From Bacillota bacterium (GTDB lineage: Bacteria; Bacillota_C; Negativicutes; JAEYSJ01), in the NCBI GenBank assembly GCA_023434855.1, contig JAEYSJ010000128.1, positions 1 through 21,715 of the forward strand: a stretch of DNA of 21,715 bases, in the 5' to 3' direction. Below, piece by piece: positions 14,204 through 21,715 of the stretch. The stretch's first letter is position 1; the number at the start of each line of letters is the position of its first letter. The notes under the pieces were generated by a model. That model was not told the DNA's origin and did not search any database. It was given only the letters and a program-made list of their open reading frames with translations. Position numbers and translations under genes: made by a program.

Positions 14204-15195
14204 CTGATTGCTCCTTTGTGTCTGTGGCAATTATTGCCGTTTTCTTGAGTGTTTAACTGAGAGGGAGGATTGTGATCACTAAGGCTGCAATTGCAGCCGG
14301 TGCTTGTAGCCGAAGATTGTTTGACAGCATTACAAAGTCCGGAAACTCCCATTTGTTGCTGAAAGGTGACCAGATCATCACGGTGTTTCAGGAGCAGCCC
14401 CAACGTTTGTTCTACCAGGGCAGGTTCTAAAAAGTCGGCATGCATGGCAGCCAGCGCACGTGTCCAGTCCAGTGTTTCGGCAATCGACGGCTTCTTCTGC
14501 AAATTGAGAGCATGGCGTAGATGATGAACGGCGGCGGCTATTTGCTTCGCTAATTTTTCATTTACTTCCGGTATTTTGGTTTGTATAATTCGCATTTCTT
14601 TTTCTATTGTAGGATAATCTATATATAAATAAACACAGCGGCGTCTAAGACCATCCGATAATTCCCGCTCGTGGTTGCTTGTCAGTACAACAATGGGTAT
14701 ATGCTGGGCGGTTACTGTACCAAGTTCAGGGATGGAGACCTGAAAGTCAGATAATATTTCAAAGAGAAATGCTTCAAATTCCTCGTCTGTTTTATCAATT
14801 TCATCAATAAGCAGGACAGCGCGATGTTTAGCGCGAATAGCTTTTAAAAGGGGACGCTCCAATAAATAATCAGATGAGAATACATCTTGTTCGTTCAGTT
14901 CGTTACAGGCAGTTTCCTTAAACAATTGAATCTTAATTAATTGTCGTTGATAGTTCCATTCATAAAGTGCTTTATTTTCGTCTAATCCTTCATAGCATTG
15001 CAATCTTATCAAGTCAGTCTGAAATATTCGGCTAAGCACTTTGGCTATTTCAGTTTTGCCAACACCGGGAGCACCCTCGACTAATAGTGGTTTTTCCAGT
15101 TTTAGGGCTAAATAGATGGTAGTCAGTAATTCTTTTTCGCCTATGTATCCTTCAGTTTCGAAAGCTTTGTGCAAATCCTGAAGATTAATATCCAT
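14200..15195 (-). CDS. MoxR-family AAA+ ATPase
   Basis: 331 aa ATPase. Walker A is GAPGVGKTE at 41-49, Walker B is AVLLIDEID at 126-134, sensor 1 is LTSNHERELS around 171-180, and the RRRC segment around 184-187 holds the likely arginine finger. MoxR proteins partner with VWA proteins to remodel or metallate client enzymes; here the VWA partner follows at once with a GTGA overlap. The C-terminus is unusual: after SGLCNAVKQSS it carries CNC and CHRH with an Asn/Gln-rich linker, a Cys/His-rich tail that is not part of the usual MoxR lid domain and could bind metal. AAGGAG precedes the start. Confidence 0.88.
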   Translation of the reverse strand: MDINLQDLHKAFETEGYIGEKELLTTIYLALKLEKPLLVEGAPGVGKTEIAKVLSRIFQTDLIRLQCYEGLDENKALYEWNYQRQLIKIQLFKETACNELNEQDVFSSDYLLERPLLKAIRAKHRAVLLIDEIDKTDEEFEAFLFEILSDFQVSIPELGTVTAQHIPIVVLTSNHERELSDGLRRRCVYLYIDYPTIEKEMRIIQTKIPEVNEKLAKQIAAAVHHLRHALNLQKKPSIAETLDWTRALAAMHADFLEPALVEQTLGLLLKHRDDLVTFQQQMGVSGLCNAVKQSSATSTGCNCSLSDHNPPSQLNTQENGNNCHRHKGAIR

Positions 15196-15300
15196 ATTGA
15201 GTTCTCCTTAAAATTAGATTGTCTTCCATTCATTTCATTGTACTGTAATTATTCCTAAATTGACAAGGGAAAAATTTTATAATTAACATTAAATATTAGC

Positions 15301-15331
15301 AAATAATGCTGCTTATTAAGCAGCATTATTT
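15301..15331 (-). terminator. Palindromic hairpin downstream of the gene at 15364
   Basis: AATAATGCTGCTT and AAGCAGCATTATT form a near-perfect palindrome with a very short loop. It lies between the start of the ATPase gene and the stop of the small gene at 15364. On the minus strand only a weak T-rich tail (TTATTTG) follows, so it may be a modest terminator. Confidence 0.55.
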
Positions 15332-15363
15332 ATAGAAGATATCAAATTATATTTTTGAGTGTG

Positions 15364-15708
15364 TTATAGTTTTATGCCGATAAATTCTCCGGCGTAAAAC
15401 GGGCTGTTTTCAATTAATTGCCCCGGCAAAATGCCAAAGTGCTTAAAAAATTTTTTGGCGCCAATGTATGCTCCCTTGGAGGCATAACGGATGGGAAAAG
15501 AGTTAACCGTACGTTCATTTATTGGCAGTAATCCTAATGCGTTGTTCTCGCTATCATAGCCTAGCATGCAATAATCATTACAAGACAATAGTTCTGTAGC
15601 CATTTTATTAAAAACAATACGGCCATTTGGCCGGATTTCAACAAGTGGCTCATCTGCTTTTAATGATTGTGCTTTATGGGGTTCAAATAACTTGAATGTA
15701 AAATCCAT
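15364..15708 (-). CDS. Small hypothetical protein
   Basis: 114 aa, family not recognised. The composition is that of a soluble alpha/beta protein: MDFTFKLFEPH, LVEIRPNGRIVFNKMATELL, then two cysteines in SCNDYCMLGYD, and a C-terminal FKHFGILPGQLIENSPFYAGEF. No signal peptide, membrane segment or known catalytic motif is visible. The ATG at 15708 follows AAGGAG by 10 nt; a TTG seven codons upstream lies before that site. It is transcribed in the same direction as the ATPase gene but is separated by 168 nt with a terminator-like palindrome, so it is probably its own transcription unit. Confidence 0.65.
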   Translation of the reverse strand: MDFTFKLFEPHKAQSLKADEPLVEIRPNGRIVFNKMATELLSCNDYCMLGYDSENNALGLLPINERTVNSFPIRYASKGAYIGAKKFFKHFGILPGQLIENSPFYAGEFIGIKL

Positions 15709-15824
15709 TGATATTTCACTCCTTATCAATATTTACATTTTATAGAAAGTATATCCATAATAAGAAAATAATAAACATTTTCATATTTTCTATGTCGAAA
15801 TAAAAAATATTGTAATTTTATATT

Positions 15825-15854
15825 TTGACAAATTAGCAAAAAAAAGAATATGCT
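15825..15854 (+). promoter_or_regulatory. Candidate promoter for the membrane protein at 15896
   Basis: A perfect TTGACA (15825-15830), 18 nt, then TATGCT (15849-15854). The start would be near 15862, leaving a leader of about 35 nt that includes the AAAGGAG ribosome site. It lies in a very AT-rich 187-nt gap between divergent genes. Confidence 0.55.
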
Positions 15855-15895
15855 ATTAATAACATTTTGGGGATGAGGAAAGGAGATTAAGGATA

Positions 15896-16228
15896 ATGAA
15901 TCAGGTTTGGCTGCAAGTTTTTGCAGCTATGATCATCGGCGGCATAATAAAATATGCGTTTACCAGTTCGTTGCTATGGGTAGCGATTGATCTAGCTGTA
16001 CTAGGGGCCGCTTATCTTATTATACGTCGACATCCATATGTAGATGTTAAGAAAAGCATGATTATTTTGGGAGGGTTAACTCTTATTTCGATACTTGTGG
16101 ATATTGGTATTATTGGCGGCATGTTCGGGCAGATCATTGTTCTGGCAATACTCGCTTGGTTCATGTTCGGCAATCGCGGGAATAATGGTCGCGGGACAAC
16201 TACATTGCGGCATAAATGGCATAAGTGA
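15896..16228 (+). CDS. Small integral membrane protein
   Basis: 110 aa with three or four hydrophobic segments: about 3-20, 25-42, 53-68 and 70-91. A basic, Gly/Asn-rich tail (NRGNNGRGTTTLRHKWHK) ends it, probably on the cytoplasmic side. I do not recognise a functional family. AAAGGAG precedes the ATG, and a promoter-like sequence lies 65 nt upstream. The hairpin cluster after the stop would end or process its transcript. No partner gene is evident. Confidence 0.72.
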   Translation: MNQVWLQVFAAMIIGGIIKYAFTSSLLWVAIDLAVLGAAYLIIRRHPYVDVKKSMIILGGLTLISILVDIGIIGGMFGQIIVLAILAWFMFGNRGNNGRGTTTLRHKWHK

Positions 16229-16232
16229 ATTC

Positions 16233-16323
16233 GTCCAGCTAAAGTTGGACATCGGGACTTCGGCGGGGGATTCAACCCCCACCGAAGCAGCAAGGTGGAA
16301 CTCCCACTTACAGAAGTAGGAGT
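16233..16323 (+). repeat. Three-hairpin structured element, possible IS200/IS605 relic
   Basis: Three consecutive stems: GTCCA.../...TGGAC at 16233-16250; CTTCGG-C-GGGGG / CCCCC-A-CCGAAG at 16258-16287; ACTCC-C-ACTT / AAGT-A-GGAGT at 16300-16323. Between them only 7 and 12 nt are unpaired. The last hairpin, followed by CTTGGAATTAAG, resembles right-end hairpins of IS200/IS605 elements, and one frame across it reads like a transposase C-terminus (VQLKLDIGTS...). No tnpA or tnpB gene is present, so this would be a relic or a non-autonomous element. A structured small RNA is the alternative. Confidence 0.5.
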
Positions 16324-16337
16324 CTTGGAATTAAGAT

Positions 16338-16373
16338 AAAAAAACGCCGTGCTCCTTGCCTGGGAGCACGGCG
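16338..16373 (-). terminator. Strong hairpin with T-run on the minus strand
   Basis: CGCCGTGCTCC (16345-16355) pairs perfectly with GGAGCACGGCG (16363-16373) around a 7-nt loop. Read on the minus strand it is followed by seven T, so it has the form of an intrinsic terminator for leftward transcription, for example read-through from the SIMPL gene. On the plus strand it would form part of the leader of the membrane protein at 16406. Confidence 0.7.
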
Positions 16374-16405
16374 TGGTTGATGTATTTAAGGAGAGTGCTG
16401 TTTTG

Positions 16406-16909
16406 ATGGATAAAAAACTATTAACCAGATCAGCTCTGTTGCTTGCTCTTACTTTAGTATTTCAATCATTACGGTTTATCATCCCGTTACCGATGGTTTT
16501 TTCCACTTTATTAATAGGCAGTCTGGTAAACTCTTGTTTGTTAGTTGCCGTTGAAACAATAGGATTATCGTCAGCTTGCATTATTGCAATAATCGCTTCA
16601 ATAGTAGCCTACTTTCAGCAACTGCTGCCGTTACCGTTGTTTATTGGTCCGGTTGCTGCCGGTAACATTATCTATCTTGGCGTATTTTACCTTTTGCTGC
16701 GTCAGGGACGTTGGCTAGCTGTAGGTTTAGCGGCAATATGCAAGGCCGGTTTTTTATATGGTTCCTTCACATGGCTGCTGACCCTTATCGCAATTCCAGC
16801 CAAACTGGCTGCCGGACTAATGTTCGCCATGAGCTGGCCGCAGCTTGTTACTGGTATATTAGGCGGTTTATTGGCAGCAAATGTTAGTAAACGAATAAAA
16901 CTGCTATAG
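16406..16909 (+). CDS. Integral membrane protein, ECF S-component-like
   Basis: 167 aa, very hydrophobic, with five or six membrane segments. A short basic N-terminus (MDKKLLTRSALLLALTLVFQSLRF) leads into the first, and the protein ends KRIKLL. Size, topology and the TRSALLLALTLVFQ opening resemble substrate-binding (S) subunits of energy-coupling factor vitamin or metal transporters, but no diagnostic ligand motif is visible and no ECF A/T genes are nearby, so this is tentative. AAGGAG at 16388-16393 is about 12 nt from ATG 16406; an adjacent in-frame TTG at 16403 is an alternative. It converges on the SIMPL gene with only 2 nt between the stops. Confidence 0.6.
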   Translation: MDKKLLTRSALLLALTLVFQSLRFIIPLPMVFSTLLIGSLVNSCLLVAVETIGLSSACIIAIIASIVAYFQQLLPLPLFIGPVAAGNIIYLGVFYLLLRQGRWLAVGLAAICKAGFLYGSFTWLLTLIAIPAKLAAGLMFAMSWPQLVTGILGGLLAANVSKRIKLL

Positions 16910-16911
16910 AC

Positions 16912-17625
16912 TTATTGAATTTCAACTACCAGATTAACTGAACCATTTACTTGAATGTTACCCGGTTGTATTGGTGTTCCTACTGCAGCATCAGCTTTAA
17001 GCAGATAACGCTGATTTTCCGGTGACTGCATAGATATGCCGTTTTCATTTACCTCTAATACTTTGACAATATGTTTATCTAAGGCACTGGCAATCGCCTC
17101 CGCCTTGGCGGTTGCTTCTTTTACTGCAGATTGTAACACCGTCTGTTTTAGTTGAAGTTCATCCTTTTTTTTAAAGCTGACGCCTGAAATTTCATTTGCG
17201 CCTGCGCCGAGGGCGGTATCGATAACTTTGCCTGCCATTGACACATCGTCAAGTGTGACTATGACGGTGTTGTTTACTTTGTAGCCGATTACGGCTGGCA
17301 TTTTATTGTTTTTATCCGATTCGTTGTACAAAGGATACAGAGAGTATTGGGAAGTATGCAGTTTATCCTGGGAAATACCTAAAGCTAAAAGTTTTTGCTG
17401 TACCGCAGTAGTAATTCTAGCGTTATCTGCTTGGGCATCGGTTGCTGTCGAGGCGGAAGTAGTAACGCCAATACTGATGATTGCCTGATCGGGAACGACT
17501 TCCATATGCGCTGTTCCCTGAACGGTAACTGTACTGACAGCGGCATTCACAGAATCTTTGGCATAGGCACTGGCACTAACCAGCATCATAGTACAAATCA
17601 ACACTAAAATATTTCTTAATTTCAT
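16912..17625 (-). CDS. Exported SIMPL-domain (DUF541) protein
   Basis: 237 aa. A signal peptide is evident: basic MKLRN, a hydrophobic core and SASAYA before KDS, with cleavage probably near residue 22-23. The rest is a SIMPL domain: VTVQGTAHMEVVPDQAIISIGVTT, the ARITTAVQQKLLALGISQDKLHTSQYSLYPLY segment, IGYKVNNTVIVTL and ATAKAEAIASAL. Family members are periplasmic or exported proteins (E. coli YggE type) linked to oxidative stress tolerance; a precise activity is not known. AAAGGAG lies upstream of the start. A short gap of 49 nt separates it from the YgjP-like gene upstream, so the two may be co-transcribed. Confidence 0.87.
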   Translation of the reverse strand: MKLRNILVLICTMMLVSASAYAKDSVNAAVSTVTVQGTAHMEVVPDQAIISIGVTTSASTATDAQADNARITTAVQQKLLALGISQDKLHTSQYSLYPLYNESDKNNKMPAVIGYKVNNTVIVTLDDVSMAGKVIDTALGAGANEISGVSFKKKDELQLKQTVLQSAVKEATAKAEAIASALDKHIVKVLEVNENGISMQSPENQRYLLKADAAVGTPIQPGNIQVNGSVNLVVEIQ

Positions 17626-17674
17626 AATAATAATCTCCTTTAATTAATATAATTAAATTTAATTTAATCAGTCT

Positions 17675-18397
17675 TTACAAGATACGTGTCAGTAACGAAC
17701 CATTTGTTCCTAACCAATCGCGGCATTTTTTAAAATTAGGCGAGAATTGGCCTACAAGCTGCCAAAATTTCTGCGAGTGGTTTGGCATACGTAAATGACA
17801 AAGTTCATGTATTATCAGGTAGTCGAGCACTTCCGGTGGAGCCATAACAATACGCCAGTTATAGTTAATAGAGCCAGAGGATGAACAACTTCCCCAACGA
17901 GTTTTTTGATCCCGGAGTTTTATGCGGATTGGGGTTACTTCAATTCTGGCAGCCCACTCTGCAGTCTTGGCGGCCAGCAAGCTGTTAGCGGAGTCTAAAT
18001 ACCATCCTTTTAAAGCCGTCGTTATGTCTCGAGACATATCAGTAGTGTGGACTGTGGGAAACTCAAGAATTATTTGATTACTTGTTAAAGTGACCGCTGA
18101 TTTATGTGCATATTTTATGATAAGAGTGTAAGGCTGTCCCTGATACAGTACTTGTGTTCCGTGAGCAATCGACTGATTTACCGGATTAGCCGCCAAAGTT
18201 GCTAAACGTGAGATTTGAGCCATAATCCATTCAGTCTTCTTATGTAATAGTTTTTCAATATTACATCTGGGATAACGGCTGGGGGCTGTAACTTCCACGC
18301 AATCAGCAGAAGACATTTTTAGTTTGACTGTTTTACGGCCCTTTTGGTAGTTGACGTTATAGGTGAGGTTGCAACTGTTAATGGTGATCGTTGGCAT
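17675..18397 (-). CDS. YgjP-like (DUF45) zinc metalloprotease-domain protein
   Basis: 240 aa. The C-terminal half carries the zinc motif HELCH at about residues 197-201, followed by LRMPNHSQKFW, which holds the third histidine ligand, and preceded by TRWGSCSSSGSINYNWR, all typical of the YgjP/DUF45 family. The N-terminal half is beta-rich (NYQKGRKTVKLKMSSADCVEVTAPSRYP). No signal peptide, so it is cytoplasmic. Members are often found near restriction-modification genes, but there is none here, and the substrate is unknown. I chose the ATG at 18397: AAGGA lies 7 nt upstream; the earlier ATG at 18412 is before that site. Confidence 0.85.
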   Translation of the reverse strand: MPTITINSCNLTYNVNYQKGRKTVKLKMSSADCVEVTAPSRYPRCNIEKLLHKKTEWIMAQISRLATLAANPVNQSIAHGTQVLYQGQPYTLIIKYAHKSAVTLTSNQIILEFPTVHTTDMSRDITTALKGWYLDSANSLLAAKTAEWAARIEVTPIRIKLRDQKTRWGSCSSSGSINYNWRIVMAPPEVLDYLIIHELCHLRMPNHSQKFWQLVGQFSPNFKKCRDWLGTNGSLLTRIL

Positions 18398-18585
18398 AGT
18401 GCGGTCCTTCATAGGTTATTTTATTTTATCAATTAGCTATTATCGGCATAATTCCTGCAGATGGTGATGAATTTGTTGTTGGTAATATTTTTTATATTTT
18501 TTTCTTTGGTTAGCAGGATTTAGTAAAGCAAATGGCAAAATTATGAAGCATAGTAATCATTTTCTTTCTATTTTTATTGCCATAA

Positions 18586-18621
18586 TGGGACAAAATATGT
18601 TCCGGTGGGACATATATAATC
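18586..18621 (+). promoter_or_regulatory. CggR operator-like direct repeats
   Basis: TGGGAC-N6-TGTT-N4-TGGGAC-N6-AATC: two copies of TGGGAC exactly 20 nt apart. This matches in spacing the Bacillus subtilis CggR operator as I recall it (CGGGAC-N6-TGTC-N4-CGGGAC-N6-TGTC), although the TGTC half-elements are degenerate. It lies just before the cggR start, as expected for autoregulation of the cggR-gap operon by fructose-1,6-bisphosphate. A TATAAT at 18615-18620 overlaps it but has no good -35. Confidence 0.65.
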
Positions 18622-18642
18622 CTGGAGGTGAAACTGATCCCT

Positions 18643-19662
18643 GTGGAAAAAGTCGTACAAATTCAACGGATTATCGTTCCTGAACTCATATCCCAAATGG
18701 AAGACAGATATAATATCCTCAGGCATATTCAAGCTGCCGAACCGGTAGGGCGGAGAGCATTGGCCATAATGTTAGGTATGAGTGAGCGTGTTGTGAGAGC
18801 ACAAGTTGATTTTTTTAAAAAAGCGGGTTTGGTTGATTTTTCGCCTATGGGTATGACAATAACAGATGATGGGAGACGCGTACTTCCTGATTTGTCAGAG
18901 TGTGTGCGCTTATCCTATGGATTAACCGGGTTAGAAAATGAACTAGCCGTAAAACTTAGACTTAAGCAGGTTATCATTGTTCCCGGAAACAGTGATGCTG
19001 AAATAATGGTTTACCGGGAGCTCGGCCGGGCCGCTGCAAGAGTATTGGGACAATATTTAGGAGATAATATGACTATAGCTATTAGTGGAGGGTCAACGAT
19101 GGCCGCGGTTGCTGAGGCAATTTCCATCAATCGGCCTGGCACTACAGTAGTTCCCGTACGCGGCGGATTTGGTGAACGGGTGGAGTACCAGGCTAATACT
19201 ATCGCCGCTTTAGTAGCCAATAAGCTGGGAGGACAATATAGATTATTGCATATTCCTGATGGTATAAAAGAAGAGGTCATGGAAGTGATTTGGGCTAGCG
19301 ATGCCAACGTTTTATCCGTAGTTGAAATGATTAAACATGCAGATATTCTTGTGCACGGAATAGGCGAAGCGAAAGAAATGGCAGAGCGCCGTGGTCTTGA
19401 AGACAGTATTGTATCGGAAATTGTTTCCCACAGGGCTTTAGGAGAAGCTTTGGGTCATTATTGCGATTCACATGGCGAATGTGTGTATGTTACAAACAGT
19501 GTAGGATTACGTCTGGATGATTTAAAGAGCATCGGAATTGTAATGGCAGTGGCGGGAGGCCGTAAAAAGGCACAAGCCATTGCCGCTGTGACCAGCGCCG
19601 GAGGGCAGAATATACTGGTTACCGATGAAGCTGCTGCCAGAGTCATTCAGTCTATTATATAA
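18643..19662 (+). CDS. cggR: Central glycolytic genes regulator CggR (SorC/DeoR family)
   Basis: 339 aa repressor of the gapA operon, released by fructose-1,6-bisphosphate. An N-terminal winged helix (about residues 25-75: ILRHIQAAEPVGRRALAIMLGMSERVVRAQVDFFKKAGLVD) is followed by a SorC-type sugar-phosphate-binding domain with GGSTMAAVAEAI, PVRGGFGERVEYQANTIAALVANK, LVHGIGEAKEMAERRG and a C-terminal VAGGRKKAQAIAAV. These match B. subtilis CggR closely in order and spacing. I chose GTG 18643 since GGAGGTGA lies 11 nt upstream and the resulting N-terminus aligns with that protein; GTG 18628 overlaps the ribosome site. It heads the glycolytic operon, 71 nt before gap. Confidence 0.9.
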   Translation: MEKVVQIQRIIVPELISQMEDRYNILRHIQAAEPVGRRALAIMLGMSERVVRAQVDFFKKAGLVDFSPMGMTITDDGRRVLPDLSECVRLSYGLTGLENELAVKLRLKQVIIVPGNSDAEIMVYRELGRAAARVLGQYLGDNMTIAISGGSTMAAVAEAISINRPGTTVVPVRGGFGERVEYQANTIAALVANKLGGQYRLLHIPDGIKEEVMEVIWASDANVLSVVEMIKHADILVHGIGEAKEMAERRGLEDSIVSEIVSHRALGEALGHYCDSHGECVYVTNSVGLRLDDLKSIGIVMAVAGGRKKAQAIAAVTSAGGQNILVTDEAAARVIQSII

Positions 19663-19691
19663 TACCCGTAATAATGATTTCTGGATTTTAG

Positions 19692-20741
<1,050 letters not shown>

Positions 20742-20762
20742 TGGAAGATTAATTTAAATCTA

Positions 20763-20790
20763 AAAAAGGGTCACTTAAGTGACCCTTTTT
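20763..20790 (+). terminator. Intrinsic terminator between gap and pgk
   Basis: AAAAAGGGTCAC and GTGACCCTTTTT form a perfect 12-bp stem with loop TTAA, ending in five T. It should stop part of the transcription from gap, acting as a partial terminator within the glycolytic operon or giving pgk an independent start. Confidence 0.85.
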
Positions 20791-20796
20791 AGAAGA

Positions 20797-20815
20797 GTAT
20801 GTTTAAAAAACATAC
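20797..20815 (+). other. Small hairpin after the gap terminator
   Basis: GTATGTTT and AAACATAC form an 8-bp AT-rich stem with loop AAA. There is no following T-run. It sits between the terminator and the palindromic repeat and may help RNA processing; a chance palindrome is possible. Confidence 0.4.
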
Positions 20816-20830
20816 AACCTTAATTTTAAA

Positions 20831-20956
20831 GAGGTTGGTTCAAAATGTTCAGATGCTAGGCGCCAGGAGGGGCAAGGCCGGAGGCGTACAGAGGAGTACG
20901 TTGAGGACCTTGAACCTCCTGGGAACGACGCAGATGAGCGTTTTCAACCAGACTCT
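20831..20956. repeat. Palindromic repeat, family A copy 3
   Basis: A 126-bp element that can fold along its whole length. Its ends (GGTTGGTTCAAAATGTTCAGATGC and the reverse complement of GCAGATGAGCGTTTTCAACCAGACTCT) are related, CCAGGAGGGGCAAGG pairs with CCTTGAACCTCCTGG inside, and GCGTAC...GTACGT makes the tip. It ends one base before the AGGAGG of pgk. Ends resemble the element at 5029-5109 and the core that at 5785-5904. Confidence 0.72.
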
Positions 20957-20972
20957 AGGAGGTTTTGGCATA

Positions 20973-21715
20973 ATGAAGAAATCTGTCAAAGACATCAATG
21001 TTGCCGGTAAGAAGGTATTTGTCCGTGTGGACTACAATGTGCCTATGGATAAACAAGGCAATATTACTGATGACACCCGAATCCGGGCTACATTGCCAAC
21101 GTTAAATTATCTACTATCGCAAGGAGCTGCGTTGATTTTAGGATGCCATCTGGGCCGTCCCAAAGGCGCGCCTGTTGCCGAGTTTTCCGTGGCACCAGTG
21201 GGGAAAAGGTTAGAAGCATTATTAGGACGGGAAGTAAGGTTTGCTGCTGACTGCATTGGCGAGACGGCGGCAGATATGGCTAAAAATTTGCAACCTGGCC
21301 AAATCTTATTGCTTGAAAATTTAAGGTTTTACAAAGAAGAAGAAAAAAACAATCCGGAGTTTGCCCAGAAACTGGCAAAACTTGCTGATTTGGGCGTTAA
21401 TGATGCTTTTGGGGTGTCTCATCGTGCCCATGCATCGGTGGAAGGAATTACAAAATATTTACCAATGGTGGCTGGTTTTCTGATGGAAAAAGAAATTCAG
21501 TACCTTGGTCAGGCTGTGGCGAATCCGGTTCATCCTTTTGCCGCTATTATCGGTGGGGCCAAAGTGTCAGATAAAATTGGCGTTATCGAGAATTTATTGC
21601 AAAAAGTAGATACTTTAATTATTGGTGGTGGAATGGGCAATACCTTTATTGCCGCTCAAGGTTTTGCCACAGGTAAATCACTTGTGGAAGCAGAAAAAAT
21701 TGACTTGGCTAAATC
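20973..21715 (+). CDS. pgk: Phosphoglycerate kinase, 3' truncated by window end
   Basis: The first about 247 residues of phosphoglycerate kinase (about 390-400 aa in full), which transfers phosphate from 1,3-bisphosphoglycerate to ADP. Seen: [23 protein letters not shown] (substrate site), [23 protein letters not shown], the [16 protein letters not shown] histidine/arginine segment, and [21 protein letters not shown] entering the nucleotide-binding domain. The frame is open to the last base. AGGAGG at 20957-20962 is 10 nt from the ATG. It continues the cggR-gap operon, though a terminator and a palindromic repeat lie between gap and pgk. Confidence 0.95.
   Translation, partial: MKKSVKDINVAGKKVFVRVDYNVPMDKQGNITDDTRIRATLPTLNYLLSQGAALILGCHLGRPKGAPVAEFSVAPVGKRLEALLGREVRFAADCIGETAADMAKNLQPGQILLLENLRFYKEEEKNNPEFAQKLAKLADLGVNDAFGVSHRAHASVEGITKYLPMVAGFLMEKEIQYLGQAVANPVHPFAAIIGGAKVSDKIGVIENLLQKVDTLIIGGGMGNTFIAAQGFATGKSLVEAEKIDLAK

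Noticed and set aside
18615..18620. TATAAT as the cggR promoter -10
   Set aside because: No acceptable -35 lies 16-18 nt upstream, and the transcript would begin at or after the ribosome site.

Overview
The window looks like chromosomal DNA of a diazotrophic, diderm or spore-forming Firmicute, most likely a Negativicute of the Sporomusa/Pelosinus type. This is inferred from moderate-to-low GC, strong AGGAGG ribosome sites, a CggR-gap-pgk glycolytic operon, a clostridial-type split homocitrate synthase, AnfO-family proteins and a selenoprotein gene. No taxonomic marker is present, so the placement is an inference.

Region 1 (about 1-8800, + strand) is a nitrogenase cofactor-assembly cluster: nifX, a 2[4Fe-4S] ferredoxin, nifE, nifN, nifB (radical SAM plus NifX-like domain), an AnfO-family gene, nifV-omega, nifV-alpha, and a second AnfO-family gene behind two strong terminator-like hairpins. 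NifB makes the Fe-S-carbide core, NifEN is the scaffold on which it matures, NifX carries the precursor, the ferredoxin supplies electrons and NifV makes homocitrate. No structural nitrogenase genes lie in the window. The two AnfO-type genes suggest the cluster serves an iron-only (Anf) nitrogenase, perhaps together with a Mo enzyme.

Region 2 (about 8800-12600) holds an inverted-repeat element, a stand-alone pyruvate-kinase C-terminal-domain protein (- strand), a D-amino-acid aminotransferase, a 14-TM DHA2-type MFS transporter, and a small HesB/IscA-like gene interrupted by an in-frame TGA. That TGA is followed by a hairpin of SECIS geometry, so I read it as a selenoprotein gene. It has a good sigma-70 type promoter and a Fur-like box, and conventional ORF calling would split or miss it.

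Region 3 (about 12587-15730, - strand) is a MoxR AAA+ ATPase / VWA (CoxE-like) pair with GTGA stop-start coupling, followed by a small protein ending in a CxxC motif. The ATPase has a Cys/His-rich tail. A further small hypothetical gene lies upstream.

Region 4 (about 15730-18640) has two small membrane proteins (+), a compact cluster of hairpins between them that may be an IS200/IS605 relic, and SIMPL-domain and YgjP-like metalloprotease genes (-).

Region 5 (18586-21715, + strand) is the central glycolytic operon: a CggR-type operator, cggR, gap, a terminator and a palindromic repeat, then pgk running off the window end. Related palindromic repeats (three copies, at the nifB-anfO, anfO-nifV and gap-pgk junctions) sit just upstream of ribosome binding sites.
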